Origin: GCA-2687515 sp002687515
Lineage (GTDB): Bacteria > Pseudomonadota > Alphaproteobacteria > Rhodospirillales > UBA2165
DNA length: 64,000 nt
Assembly (NCBI GenBank): GCA_030745835.1
Contig: JASLNU010000134.1
Location: 1 to 64,000, forward strand
Direction of reading: 5' to 3'
Shown here: positions 22,458 to 31,687 of the stretch, piece by piece
Position numbering within the stretch: position 1 is the stretch's first letter
How the letters are laid out: each line of letters starts with the position of its first letter
The notes under the pieces: model-generated
The model's input: the letters and a program-made list of their open reading frames with translations, nothing else
What the model was told of the DNA's origin: nothing
Databases searched by the model: none
Program-made: the position numbers and the translations under genes

Positions 22458-23123
22458 CTACCTCTTGCGCCGCTTGCGGCTGATCCGCAACTCGACGCTG
22501 GCGGGCTGTTCCCCAGTGATCGACAACGCGACCGGCTTGGCCTTATACCGGCGGTGGGTGATCGCCGCGCTCAGCCGCCAGGCGCCGGCGGGCACACCAT
22601 CCAGTTTGAATTCGCCCGGTTTATCGAGGACGGCGAAGTATGGGCTCGGCACGACGACCACAATGCCGTCCATGTTCTTGTGCACCGAACAGTAATATTT
22701 CACCACGCCGGGTTTGGTAAATTCGACGGTGTGTTTGGATCCCTTGCTGGCCAGGCCGATATCGAACTTGCGCGTTTTGGAAAGGGAATAGACGTTGTGG
22801 TCGATCTCCTGGTCCTCGTCATTAACGTAGGTGACGTTACCGCCGGCAACGATCACCGATATCCGCGGATTGAACCTGCGGCCTTTTTGCGTGACCCGCT
22901 GGTGCTTGACGGCGGCCGCCGTTTTGGCGTCCGCCGGTTCCAGATAGACAACCAGGTTTTTCAGGCGCTTGCCGCCGTCAACCTTGACCTCGCCGACCAA
23001 CGTCGCCGCCGTGGCCGGTGGAGCAATTAGCGTCAGCGCCGCAACTAGAAGCGCCGCTTTTGCTGATACTGCAATTGAATGTGCCATGCGCAACCATGCT
23101 TCCCTTAATGGTATGAAACGCAC
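22458..23123 (-). CDS. Periplasmic cupredoxin (plastocyanin-like) protein
   Basis: A 221-residue exported protein; a signal peptide ends near PPATAATL (cleavage about residue 40; a start at M13, position 23087, is equally likely). The N-terminal part resembles the domain found in methylamine-utilisation-type cupredoxins (GGKRLKNLVVYLEPADA). The copper site is complete: His in EIDHNVYSL, Cys and His in KYYCSVHKNMDGIVVVV and Met two residues on. A C-terminal basic tail (SRKRRKR) follows. First gene of an operon with a lipoprotein and an adenylate cyclase. A Fur-like box lies about 60 bp upstream (23183-23197). Confidence 0.85.
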   Translation of the reverse strand: MRFIPLREAWLRMAHSIAVSAKAALLVAALTLIAPPATAATLVGEVKVDGGKRLKNLVVYLEPADAKTAAAVKHQRVTQKGRRFNPRISVIVAGGNVTYVNDEDQEIDHNVYSLSKTRKFDIGLASKGSKHTVEFTKPGVVKYYCSVHKNMDGIVVVVPSPYFAVLDKPGEFKLDGVPAGAWRLSAAITHRRYKAKPVALSITGEQPASVELRISRKRRKR

Positions 23124-23182
23124 TTAATGAGATCGGGTGTTTGCGGCTATGTATTTTTTCCCGAACCAAAAATACTATTTCT

Positions 23183-23197
23183 TGCTATTCATTATCA
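23183..23197 (-). promoter_or_regulatory. Candidate Fur-family box upstream of cupredoxin operon
   Basis: On the minus strand the sequence is TGATAATGAATAGCA, which matches 12 of 14 positions of the 7-1-7 Fur consensus TGATAAT-n-ATTATCA. It lies 60-75 bp before the cupredoxin start and is embedded in an AT-rich stretch, which lowers the weight of the match. Confidence 0.35.
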
Positions 23198-23266
23198 TCA
23201 TCATATCGCGATAGCGCAAAGAAGTGAACCTTTGCTTTGATTTCATCGCGCGCCGCCAATTTGCGA

Positions 23267-24280
23267 TCAATGCTCCAATATGATTTTCAGCCGGCGCTCG
23301 CCGCTTTCGCTGAGCATGCCGATGGCGCGGCCAAGCTCGGTAAAGGGCTCGGTATGCGTAATCAAGGGCGCCAGATCGATACTGCCATTGCGCAATAGCT
23401 CGATACAGGCGGGGAAATCCTCGGCGCGGGCGGCGCGGGCGCTGATCACGTTCAATTCCTTGAAATACAGCTCGTAGAAGGGAAGCTTCGCCTGGTCGCC
23501 GGAATAAATGCCAAAGGGCAGCACGCGCCCGCCGGTGCGGGCAAGGTCCATGGCTTCCGCCAGCACCGACAGGTGGCCCACCGATTCCACCGCCAGATCG
23601 GCGCCGCGCCCGTCGGTGGCCGAGATCACCATTTCCTTGGCTTCCTCGCCATGGCTGGCGACCGCGTCGGCGCCTTGTTCGAGGGCCAGCCCGCGTTTGA
23701 ATTCGTTGCGCGAGACGCCGATCACAGGATTGGCGCCAAGCGACTTGGCCAGCTGGATTTGCATCAATCCGGTGACCCCGAGGCCGAGCACGGCGACCGC
23801 CTCGCCGGGCACCAGGCGCGACAGGGTGAAGGCATGGCGGACGGTGGTCAGCACCTGGATCAGGGGCGCAACCAGATCGTCGATATCATCCGATAACGGA
23901 TACAGATGTTCGCTCGGCGCCGTGCAATATTCCTCGAAACCGCCATCTATTTCGCGGCCCATAAGCTCGCCCGAGGGACAAAGATGGGTTTGCCCGCCGC
24001 GGCAGTGAAAGCAGTCGCCGCAATACAAAACCGGATCGACGAGCACCCTTGTGCCGGGCCCGCTGCCGTCGGCGGCCTTGCCCTCCACTATTTCGCCGGC
24101 AATTTCATGGCCCATGACGACCGGCAGCCGCGCCGGGATGGCGCCGCTGTAAATCTTGGCGTCGGTGCCACAGATGCCGGTATGGGTAATCTTGACCAGG
24201 GCCTCGCCGGCAGCCGGCGTTGGAATATCCCTTTCCCGCTCGGCTATTACGTTGGGAGCTTCCAGAACCATCGCTTTCAT
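23267..24280 (-). CDS. Zinc-dependent alcohol/polyol dehydrogenase (MDR family)
   Basis: A 337-residue medium-chain dehydrogenase. Catalytic zinc ligands are in GICGTDAKIYSG and MGHEIAGEIVEG; structural zinc cysteines are in YCGDCFHCRGGQTHLC; the NAD motif is LGLGVTGLMQ. It resembles the sorbitol/threonine/butanediol dehydrogenase branch. ATG 24280 is chosen because AAAGGTGA precedes it; an upstream ATG adds only MKGDC. Its start is 19 nt from the end of the glycosyltransferase gene, so it may belong to that operon and act on a sugar or polyol, but this is not certain. Confidence 0.9.
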   Translation of the reverse strand: MKAMVLEAPNVIAERERDIPTPAAGEALVKITHTGICGTDAKIYSGAIPARLPVVMGHEIAGEIVEGKAADGSGPGTRVLVDPVLYCGDCFHCRGGQTHLCPSGELMGREIDGGFEEYCTAPSEHLYPLSDDIDDLVAPLIQVLTTVRHAFTLSRLVPGEAVAVLGLGVTGLMQIQLAKSLGANPVIGVSRNEFKRGLALEQGADAVASHGEEAKEMVISATDGRGADLAVESVGHLSVLAEAMDLARTGGRVLPFGIYSGDQAKLPFYELYFKELNVISARAARAEDFPACIELLRNGSIDLAPLITHTEPFTELGRAIGMLSESGERRLKIILEH

Positions 24281-24298
24281 GCAGTCACCTTTCACGCC

Positions 24299-25459
24299 TC
24301 AAACAAGCTGATCCAAAATGCGGCTCAGTTCCGCCATCCGGTGCGCCGCCGTATGATGGGCCAAGAACCTCCGATACCCGGCTTCGGCGATTTCGCCGGC
24401 TTCCGCCGGGTGTGACAAAAATCGATCGATGATTTCAGGCAATTCATCCAGGGACCGGAAATAAACCGCTTCCAGGTCCGGTTCAAACAGTGCGGCGGCA
24501 TCGTCGCGCCAGTCGGTCACGGCAAGCGCCCGGCAGGCGGCGATCTGAAATACCCGGTGGTGGCAGGAACGCGGCCACGGCGTGCAGTTCAAGTTAATGC
24601 GGCTCGAACAGAACAGCGGCGATAGCTCGTTCCAGGCGCGGCCCTGGCGCATGTGGATGTTGGGCCGGTGGCTGACGCCGCTGCCAATGCCGGTGATATG
24701 CAAATCGCGCCCGCCCATCGCTTCGATTACCAATTCACGGATCAGTGCCTTTTGTTCGAAATACATGGCGTGCGAGATAAGCGAAAACGGCAGCGAGAAG
24801 GCATCCCAATCATCGGGCAGGGAATCCAAGACATCGACATGGTCGCCGGCGGCGCGCAAGCCCTCGATGATGGTATCGGCGGCGGCATTCATATGGTAGT
24901 CCCAGAACATGCGCCACTTGCCGCGCTCGGCATCATAACCGTTGACGGTGGCCGCAAACCCGACATTGGCTTGCAATGACGGCTCGGGCGGGACGGGGTG
25001 GAAAATCTTCGGGTCTATATGCCAGGGCGGTAGGTAAAATAGATTGTCGAAGCCCAACCCGGTCATTTGTTCGATCACCCGCGTATCGGCGATGAACATG
25101 CCCCTGTGCATCGGCGTCATCACGTCCTTCAAAAGGAACAGATGCTTGACCGGATTGTCGGTCCACAGGCTGACATAGGGAATTTCCAACTCGTCCAGGA
25201 AAAACGGCTCACCAGCCGTCATCAGGAAGTTCTGCAAACTCGATCCCCAAAGAACGGCGATATCGAAATCCAGCCGGGCCACCAGCTTGCGGTAACCGTC
25301 GGCGGGCAGCACCTCGTCGACATAGACGACCTCGTGGCCGAGATCGGCCAGCGCCTCGAGGGCCGGCAGGCGCTGTGCATCCCACTGGCCGCGCAGCATC
25401 GACAAAATGCGCAAGGGGCGGGCGAGGGTCTGGCCGGTCCGGTTTTCCAATACGCGCAT
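24299..25459 (-). CDS. CgeB-like glycosyltransferase (GT-B)
   Basis: A 386-residue protein of the CgeB/GT1-like group. The N-terminal domain begins LRILSMLRGQWDAQRLPALE, and the C-terminal domain carries the family pattern INLNCTPWPRSCHHRVFQIA then ACRALAVTDWRDD, the sugar-nucleotide binding region, and ends with a helix after an array of acidic residues. I choose ATG 25459 (MRVLENRTGQ), since the longer frame overlaps the upstream gene and is basic nonsense. CgeB proteins glycosylate surface proteins or glycans. The gene follows a GT2 gene by 8 nt. Confidence 0.85.
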   Translation of the reverse strand: MRVLENRTGQTLARPLRILSMLRGQWDAQRLPALEALADLGHEVVYVDEVLPADGYRKLVARLDFDIAVLWGSSLQNFLMTAGEPFFLDELEIPYVSLWTDNPVKHLFLLKDVMTPMHRGMFIADTRVIEQMTGLGFDNLFYLPPWHIDPKIFHPVPPEPSLQANVGFAATVNGYDAERGKWRMFWDYHMNAAADTIIEGLRAAGDHVDVLDSLPDDWDAFSLPFSLISHAMYFEQKALIRELVIEAMGGRDLHITGIGSGVSHRPNIHMRQGRAWNELSPLFCSSRINLNCTPWPRSCHHRVFQIAACRALAVTDWRDDAAALFEPDLEAVYFRSLDELPEIIDRFLSHPAEAGEIAEAGYRRFLAHHTAAHRMAELSRILDQLV

Positions 25460-25467
25460 GGCCGAAC

Positions 25468-26514
25468 CTAACCCGCGCTTTCGCCCGACCGCCAATCGGC
25501 GGCGGCGCCCGGGCGGTAGGCCAGCAGATCGGGATGCGTGTAGCAGCGGTCGATATCCAGGTAATTGTCCATCAGCACCCAATTCCGGAATTCGGCGTCA
25601 TTTTTAAACGCGTCAAGCTGGGCCGTAATACCCTCTTTCAAGCCTTTTTCAACCCGTTCGGCCAATTCCGCCGGCGCGTCACCGGGCTCGCGGAAATAGC
25701 GGTCGGCAATGGCCTTGATTTCCGCATCGCTGGGCACGTCGAAGGCCCGGCCGGTCTCGCGCAGGGTCTGGAAAGCGCGCGCACAGCCCGAGGTAACGAA
25801 CTTGGCATGCACCGCATCGAGGGAAAGTCTTGCCGCCGGGATATGATGCGTCACACCCGCGCCCGGATGATACAGCGCCTTGTGACCCGCCGCGCCCGCC
25901 GCCCGGCCGACATGAATTTCGGCATCGCCATAGAAGCGGATAAGACTGGCCGGCATGGCGCCCGGATGAAAACCGCCAACTTCCATCAAAATGGCCCGGC
26001 GAATGGCGAAATTCGCACCCCACACCATATTGTGGGGTATCTCCCGAATATCCGGCCCGGCATCCAAGAGCCCCAGGAACGGAAGCGTCTGCCCGCCCGG
26101 TTCGCCCAATGTCATATGCTCGAGCCAATCGGGCGGCGACGTTTCATAAGCAAGGCGGATGGGACCGGTGGCCAAGCCGACGCCGGCGGCGGCGAAGGCG
26201 TCCGCCAGCGCCGACAGCCAGGTCGGCTCCGGTGACACGTCATCGTCGATGAAACATGTTATCTCGCCCGACGCCCGCGCCAAGGCCAAGTGCCAGCCAA
26301 CCATCTGGCCGGGCCGGGCATCGTAGATATAGGTGAAATCGGAAAAGCGTGCTTGCGCCCGCTCGCACACCGATTTGGTTTCGTCGGTGGACCCGTTATC
26401 GGCAACGATCAGCTGAAACGATCCGGGATCGAAATCCTGGCCATGCACGGCATCCAGCGTCCGGGCGAGGCTTTGCGCCCGATTGCATGTAGTGATGGTA
26501 ACCGTGAAATTCAC
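25468..26514 (-). CDS. Family 2 glycosyltransferase
   Basis: A 348-residue GT-A enzyme: VTITTCNRAQSLARTLDAVH at the start, ADNGSTDET nucleotide-binding loop, and ITCFIDDDVSPEPTWL with the DDD metal motif near residue 90; the acceptor region shows GANFAIRRAIL and an FYGDAEIH segment. It adds a sugar to a protein or glycan acceptor in the cytoplasm or at the membrane. It has no transmembrane helix. It lies between the TPR glycosyltransferase (27 nt) and the CgeB-like enzyme (8 nt) in what looks like one operon. Confidence 0.9.
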   Translation of the reverse strand: MNFTVTITTCNRAQSLARTLDAVHGQDFDPGSFQLIVADNGSTDETKSVCERAQARFSDFTYIYDARPGQMVGWHLALARASGEITCFIDDDVSPEPTWLSALADAFAAAGVGLATGPIRLAYETSPPDWLEHMTLGEPGGQTLPFLGLLDAGPDIREIPHNMVWGANFAIRRAILMEVGGFHPGAMPASLIRFYGDAEIHVGRAAGAAGHKALYHPGAGVTHHIPAARLSLDAVHAKFVTSGCARAFQTLRETGRAFDVPSDAEIKAIADRYFREPGDAPAELAERVEKGLKEGITAQLDAFKNDAEFRNWVLMDNYLDIDRCYTHPDLLAYRPGAAADWRSGESAG

Positions 26515-26541
26515 CGCCGCTCCTTGGGCTTTGTGTGAGAA

Positions 26542-28680
26542 TTAGTCTTGATCGGCGCTTAGGATACTGTCCAGGCGGGACCGCGTCCAATCACCGAGCA
26601 GACCGCAATGGGTTTGTGCAACCGCCAATGTTTCAGGAGATATGCCGTATCCCTGCCCATCCTCCGATGTCACCCGCGATGCCAGCAGCGTCCATTTACG
26701 AAGAATGTCGGCGGCCTGATCGGACCGGCCATCGGCCAATTCGGCCTCGAGCCCTATTTCTAAAAGGCCTGGCAATTCGCCGGGATAAAGATTAACCGCG
26801 CGGTAGAATGCCTGGCGCACCGCCGCCGCGTCTGAACCGTCAGCCAAACGGGCGCGGGCAAGCAACCGCCAGACCGGCGCCGAGCGGCCAAACAGGAGCG
26901 CCGCCGCTTCCAACAACTCAATGGCCTGATCAATCCGGCCTTCGTCCAAGGCATCGGCACCCAGGAATGTCATCGCGGCGCATTTTAATATGCTCCTCGG
27001 ATTGGCGCCGCCGCTGTCGTGGCCGGCGCATGCGGCATGGTAATCACCGAACGGGAAAAGATCGGAAATGGCACGCACCCGGTGGCTGATCAGCGCATCC
27101 TTGGTGGCATCGAATTCAAGTTCCGATTCCCGGTCGATGACGGCCATGAAGTTGGCCGACGCCTCGCCCTTAAGACCCACCGACCATTGCACTGAGGCAG
27201 CATTGAAGCGCAGCACCAGATTCCCCGGGAAAGTCTCTACGCCGGTCCGGTAAAATTGTAGCGCCAACTCTGTCAGTTCGGATTTTTCCGGAACCAGGAT
27301 GGCGGCGTAAAAAGCCGCCGCCGCCGCGTAATTGTAATCGGCCGCCGATCCCGGTTCCCTGGCGTTCAGGCTGGCGATGCGTGTATAGACCTGAAGGCCC
27401 GGTTCCCGCATATATCCGCGAAGCTCGACCGGAATGGCGGCAGGCGCCCGATGCAGCGGCCGCTCGCCCGTAAACAAGCTTTGAAAAAGGCAGAATTTAA
27501 GGAACCGCTCTTCGCGCTCCGGTGATGGCCAGAACAGCGCGTCCAAATCCGCGTCCATGGCGGCATCGGTTTCCGGGATTTCGCGCACCACCCCATCTGA
27601 GGCATTGACGAACCAATCCCGATCATAGCCGAGGAGACCGCCCAGACTTTGCGCGTCCGATTCCAATACACGGGCGCCGCCGCGAAACGCATCGACGCAG
27701 CGGGTCTGAATACCCCCCGGATAGCGCCAGGTGGTCGGCACGAAACGCGCCCCGGCAATACGCTCGGCATATTCTTCTTCGCCCAGATAACCGTTTAGAA
27801 ACTCGATTTTTAAAGCGGCGTCTTCCAGGCATGCCAGACGAAACAGGAATTGTGCCTTGTCGCGCATGTAGGACGCGAAGACCCGCCCGGTAAACAGGAT
27901 ATCCACATCCCGCGCCCGGCCGTTCCGCGCCCCGAAACCTTGTGCATAGGTGTCGTGCCCCGGCAGGCTGGCGACGCGGCCGCCGTAGAATTCCGACATC
28001 TCGGCACATTCGCCGGCGGCATTGACGATGATCAGATCAGCCGAGGCATGGTCGTGATGCCGCGTCGCCAGGAAAAAATCATGATCCGAGGACCAAAGGG
28101 CCACCGGCGCCGGCTGCTGGTAAAGCCCCGGCGGCAGGTATGGACCGAATGCATCGATCCCGATAATCAGCCTTGGGCCTTCGCCGCCGCCCGCTTGTTC
28201 CCAGATATCCGGCCACGGGGTTCCAAAATCATTCGGGCCCACCGATATTTCAGTGACCTTGAAGCCGGCGGCATCGGCAAAGGCCCTGCCCTTTTCGCCG
28301 CCCGGCATGGTGATCACGGCGGCCGCAATCGATGGCGCCGAAATCATTTCCCGCAGCCGCCCGGCCGGACCGTCATAGGCACCGTTGGTGATGACGCCGA
28401 GATGTGCCAGGGCGGCATCCGCATCACCCAGGCTCCAACGGCCATACGCCGCTGCCAGCCGCGCGCGGTCATCCTTGGGCGCGCCTAGATTTTTCAGGCC
28501 CAGCGCCACGGCCCCGCACATGATCGCCGCGAGAGCGCCAATTTCAGTCGACGCGGCGCCGGCGCTCAGAAAGGCCTGAGCATAATTGCCGGCATCGAAG
28601 GCGGCATCGGCGCTCTCATAATGGTTCGGAAATATACCCGGTTCCAGGCGCGGATCGATGCTGTCCTCGGTGATCTGCAT
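26542..28680 (-). CDS. Large TPR-flanked CgeB-like glycosyltransferase
   Basis: A 712-residue protein. Residues 20-110 are TPR-like helices (AAFDAGNYAQAFLSAGAAST). Residues about 115-400 resemble a CgeB-type GT-B fold: WSSDHDFFLATRHHDHASAD, VDILFTGRVFASYMRDKAQF and GGIQTRCVDAFRGGARVLES. Residues about 440-700 are again TPR-like (IDQAIELLEAAALLFGRSAP). Such TPR-plus-transferase proteins occur in bacterial flagellin or surface-protein glycosylation systems, where the TPR part holds the protein acceptor. It is the first gene of the glycosylation operon. No flagellin or S-layer gene is in the window. Confidence 0.7.
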   Translation of the reverse strand: MQITEDSIDPRLEPGIFPNHYESADAAFDAGNYAQAFLSAGAASTEIGALAAIMCGAVALGLKNLGAPKDDRARLAAAYGRWSLGDADAALAHLGVITNGAYDGPAGRLREMISAPSIAAAVITMPGGEKGRAFADAAGFKVTEISVGPNDFGTPWPDIWEQAGGGEGPRLIIGIDAFGPYLPPGLYQQPAPVALWSSDHDFFLATRHHDHASADLIIVNAAGECAEMSEFYGGRVASLPGHDTYAQGFGARNGRARDVDILFTGRVFASYMRDKAQFLFRLACLEDAALKIEFLNGYLGEEEYAERIAGARFVPTTWRYPGGIQTRCVDAFRGGARVLESDAQSLGGLLGYDRDWFVNASDGVVREIPETDAAMDADLDALFWPSPEREERFLKFCLFQSLFTGERPLHRAPAAIPVELRGYMREPGLQVYTRIASLNAREPGSAADYNYAAAAAFYAAILVPEKSELTELALQFYRTGVETFPGNLVLRFNAASVQWSVGLKGEASANFMAVIDRESELEFDATKDALISHRVRAISDLFPFGDYHAACAGHDSGGANPRSILKCAAMTFLGADALDEGRIDQAIELLEAAALLFGRSAPVWRLLARARLADGSDAAAVRQAFYRAVNLYPGELPGLLEIGLEAELADGRSDQAADILRKWTLLASRVTSEDGQGYGISPETLAVAQTHCGLLGDWTRSRLDSILSADQD

Positions 28681-28699
28681 GATGCCGGCCGGGCTCCGG

Positions 28700-29083
28700 T
28701 CAAGCCACTGGAAAAAGGGCCGCCGCCACCCTGCGGTCTTCGCCCATCAACACGTTGAAAGTCCGGCAGGCGGCGCCGGTGTCCATCGGCTCGACGACAA
28801 TGCCGGCGGCGCTCAATTCGGATTTCACCTTTGCCGGCGGCAACGATATGCGTGCCCCGCAGCCAAGCAGCAGAATCTCGGTTTTGGGCTCGGAGCCAAT
28901 GATTTCGGCGAAGCTATCGGGTGCAAGTTCGGCCAACGGGCCGACACCCCATTCCAGGCTGCGTTCGGGAAAAACCAGGACCGGTCCGGAATATTCAACA
29001 TCACTAATCAGGAATCGGCCGCTCCCGTAACTTTGAATGACCTGGCGGCCGGCGGGCACCAAGGGAGTGATGTCCAAAGACAT
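28700..29083 (-). CDS. Mth938-like domain protein (NDUFAF3 family)
   Basis: A 127-residue protein of the Mth938/DUF498 family: MSLDITPLVPAGRQVIQSYG then GRFLISDVEYSGPVLVFPER, and the motif EILLLGCGAR. The mitochondrial homologue NDUFAF3 helps to assemble respiratory complex I; bacterial members are unproven. It lies 39 nt behind secF, its usual place in alphaproteobacterial yajC-secD-secF operons, where a squalene/phytoene synthase gene often follows. Here the glycosyltransferase cluster follows instead. Confidence 0.88.
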   Translation of the reverse strand: MSLDITPLVPAGRQVIQSYGSGRFLISDVEYSGPVLVFPERSLEWGVGPLAELAPDSFAEIIGSEPKTEILLLGCGARISLPPAKVKSELSAAGIVVEPMDTGAACRTFNVLMGEDRRVAAALFPVA

Positions 29084-29122
29084 GTGGTTACGGCCCGAGG
29101 CCGCCTCCTGTTATCCCGCGAT

Positions 29123-30058
29123 TTATTCCGCGGGCGCGGCTTGTTCGCCGCTGCCGCCCGATTGGACGCCGCGATTCACATCCAGATGCAGCAATAGCGG
29201 CACGGCGACGCAGACCGAGGAATAGGTGCCGATCAGCACCCCCCAGATCAGCGCGAAACTGAAACCGCGGATCACCTCGCCGCCCAGAATATAGAGCGAA
29301 AGCAGGGCAATCAGCGTCGTCACACTGGTCATCACCGTGCGCGACAGGGTTTCGTTGATGCTGTTATTAAGAAGCTCGGGCAGAGGCATGGTCTTGTATC
29401 TGCGCAGATTCTCGCGGACCCGGTCATAGACGACAACGGTATCGTTAATCGAATAACCGGCAATGGTCAAAATTGCGGCAACCGTCGATAGATTGAATTC
29501 CAGCCCGGTCAGCGCAAAAATGCCGATGGTCGTCAACACATCGTGCAGCAAGGCGACGATCGCCCCCAACCCAAACTGCCATTCAAAGCGGAACCAGATA
29601 TAGGCGAGGATTCCAAGCATGGCGAGCACCACGGCGATCACCCCGTCGCGGAACAATTCGCGGCTCACCTGAGGGCCGACAAATTCGGTGCGCCGGTAAT
29701 CGACGCCATCGCCGAGCGCTGTTTTGACCTTTTCCACCGCCGCTTGTTGCGCCTTTTCGCCACCCGACTGTTTCTGCACACGGATCAGGATATCGGTCGG
29801 CTGACCGAATTCCTGCAGCGCCACCTCGCCGAGGCCGAGGCCGGAAAGATTAGAGCGTATTTCGGCAAGTTTGCCCGCTTCGGGCATGCGAACTTCGATC
29901 AAAATACCGCCTTGGAAATCGATCCCGTAATTGAGGCCGCGCGTCAAAAAGAGGCCGACGGCAAAGAGGACGAGCAGCGTGGAAAAAACGAAAAAGACCT
30001 TTTTGCGCCCGATGAAGTTCAGGTTCGGTTTGACCGGTACCAGGTTGAGCGGTTTCAT
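29123..30058 (-). CDS. secF: Protein translocase subunit SecF
   Basis: A 311-residue inner-membrane protein with six transmembrane helices, one at the N terminus followed by a periplasmic domain and five at the C terminus. The RND-type signatures are NYGIDFQGGILIEVRMPE and IAGYSINDTVVVYDRVRENL. With SecD it uses the proton gradient to pull preproteins out of the SecYEG channel. It starts 10 nt after secD. Confidence 0.97.
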   Translation of the reverse strand: MKPLNLVPVKPNLNFIGRKKVFFVFSTLLVLFAVGLFLTRGLNYGIDFQGGILIEVRMPEAGKLAEIRSNLSGLGLGEVALQEFGQPTDILIRVQKQSGGEKAQQAAVEKVKTALGDGVDYRRTEFVGPQVSRELFRDGVIAVVLAMLGILAYIWFRFEWQFGLGAIVALLHDVLTTIGIFALTGLEFNLSTVAAILTIAGYSINDTVVVYDRVRENLRRYKTMPLPELLNNSINETLSRTVMTSVTTLIALLSLYILGGEVIRGFSFALIWGVLIGTYSSVCVAVPLLLHLDVNRGVQSGGSGEQAAPAE

Positions 30059-30068
30059 CGGCGGGCTC

Positions 30069-31649
30069 CTATATCGGCAGTGCCGCCGGCCGCTTGCGCC
30101 GCAGCCAGACGACGATCAAAAGCCGGGTCAGCATGATCGCCGTGAACAGCGATGTGATGATACCGATGGTGAGCGTGACCGCAAAACCCTTGACCGGCCC
30201 CGATCCAAAGAAGAACAGGATGGTGGAGGCGATCAAAGTGGTCAGGTTGGCATCGATGATCGTGGTGATGGCGCGGCTGTAGCCGGCATCGATGGCCGAA
30301 ATGGGCGTTCGCCCGGCCCGCACCTCTTCGCGAATACGCTCGAATACCAGGACGTTGGCATCGACCGCCATGCCGATGGTCAGAACAATACCGGCGATAC
30401 CCGGTAGCGTCAGTGTTGCTTGTAATAGGGAAAGCGCGCCAAGAATCAAAATCATGTTCGCGAACAGGGCGACGTCGGCATAAAGGCCGAAGCGGCCATA
30501 GGAAAGCGCCATGAAGATGACCACCAGGATCATGCCGACAATGCTCGCCACCTTGCCGGCGGCGATGCTGTCGGCGCCGAGCCCGGGCCCGACGGTGCGT
30601 TCCTCGAGAATGGTCAGCGGCGCGGGCAAGGCGCCGGCGCGCAGCAGCAAGGCAAGCTCCTGTGCCTCGAGAACCGTGAAGTTGCCGCTGATCTGGCCGG
30701 AACCGCCAAGGATAGGCTCGCGGATCACCGGCGCGCTGATCACCGCCTTGTCGAGCACGATGGCGAACGGGCGGCCCACGTTTTTCGCCGTGATGTCGCC
30801 GAATTTCTTGCCGCCCAGAGTATCGAAACGGAAGTTGACCACCGGCTCGTTGGTACGGCTGTCGAAGGAAGGCTGCGAATCCACCAGCCGGTCACCGCTG
30901 ACCGCCACCCGCCGGCGCACCAAGTATTGAGACGGCGAGTTCGGACCGCGGGTGGAATCCGCCGATGGCAGCAGCATGGCGCCCGGCGGCACGCGTCCGC
31001 GCAGGGCGTCATCCATCGATCCCCGGTTATCGAGAAGGTGGAAGGTCATTTTGGCGGTCCGCCCAAGCAACCGTTTCACCCGTTCGGGGTCGTCGACGCC
31101 GGGAAGCTGCAGTAGGATACGGTCATCACCCTGCTGCTGGATGGTGGGCTCCTTGGTGCCCGTCTCGTCGATGCGCCGGCGGACGATTTCGATGGACTGT
31201 TCGACGGCGGCAACGCGTTGATCGCGTATTTCCTTTTCGCCGAAACGAAGCGTGATCCGGTTACCCTCGGCGATCACTTCCATGCCGCGTTCCGAGCCGG
31301 CGATCAGTTGGCGCGCCTTTTCCACGCTGCCGGCGTCGCGGATGGTGACGGAAACGGCATCGCCGCGAACCCCAAGCCCGGTGTAACGGATGCGCTCGCG
31401 GCGCAATCCCGCGCGCGCGCCCTCGACCGCCGCCGTCAACCGTTCACGCAACACGGATTTAACGTCAACTTCCAACAAGAGATGTGAGCCGCCTTGCAGA
31501 TCGAGGCCCAGATTCACTTGTTTATGAGGCAGCCAAGTGGGCAATCCCTCGGCGGTTTTTTCGTCCAAAAGGTTGGGGCTGGCAAAAATCAGGCCAAGCG
31601 CCAATACGCCCAGAACGAAGGCGATCTTCCATTTGGAAAAATAGACCAT
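30069..31649 (-). CDS. secD: Protein translocase subunit SecD
   Basis: A 526-residue RND-family membrane protein: N-terminal helix (about 8-26), LGLDLQGGSHLLLEVDV, the P1 head domain, the EQSIEIVRRRIDETGTKEP motif, and five C-terminal helices with IVLTIGMAVDANVLVFERIR. It works with SecF and YajC in proton-driven preprotein translocation. It lies 38 nt after yajC and 10 nt before secF. Confidence 0.97.
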   Translation of the reverse strand: MVYFSKWKIAFVLGVLALGLIFASPNLLDEKTAEGLPTWLPHKQVNLGLDLQGGSHLLLEVDVKSVLRERLTAAVEGARAGLRRERIRYTGLGVRGDAVSVTIRDAGSVEKARQLIAGSERGMEVIAEGNRITLRFGEKEIRDQRVAAVEQSIEIVRRRIDETGTKEPTIQQQGDDRILLQLPGVDDPERVKRLLGRTAKMTFHLLDNRGSMDDALRGRVPPGAMLLPSADSTRGPNSPSQYLVRRRVAVSGDRLVDSQPSFDSRTNEPVVNFRFDTLGGKKFGDITAKNVGRPFAIVLDKAVISAPVIREPILGGSGQISGNFTVLEAQELALLLRAGALPAPLTILEERTVGPGLGADSIAAGKVASIVGMILVVIFMALSYGRFGLYADVALFANMILILGALSLLQATLTLPGIAGIVLTIGMAVDANVLVFERIREEVRAGRTPISAIDAGYSRAITTIIDANLTTLIASTILFFFGSGPVKGFAVTLTIGIITSLFTAIMLTRLLIVVWLRRKRPAALPI

Positions 31650-31687
31650 GTCGGACCGAGTGCCGCCAGCGCCGCCCTTCAGGCCGC

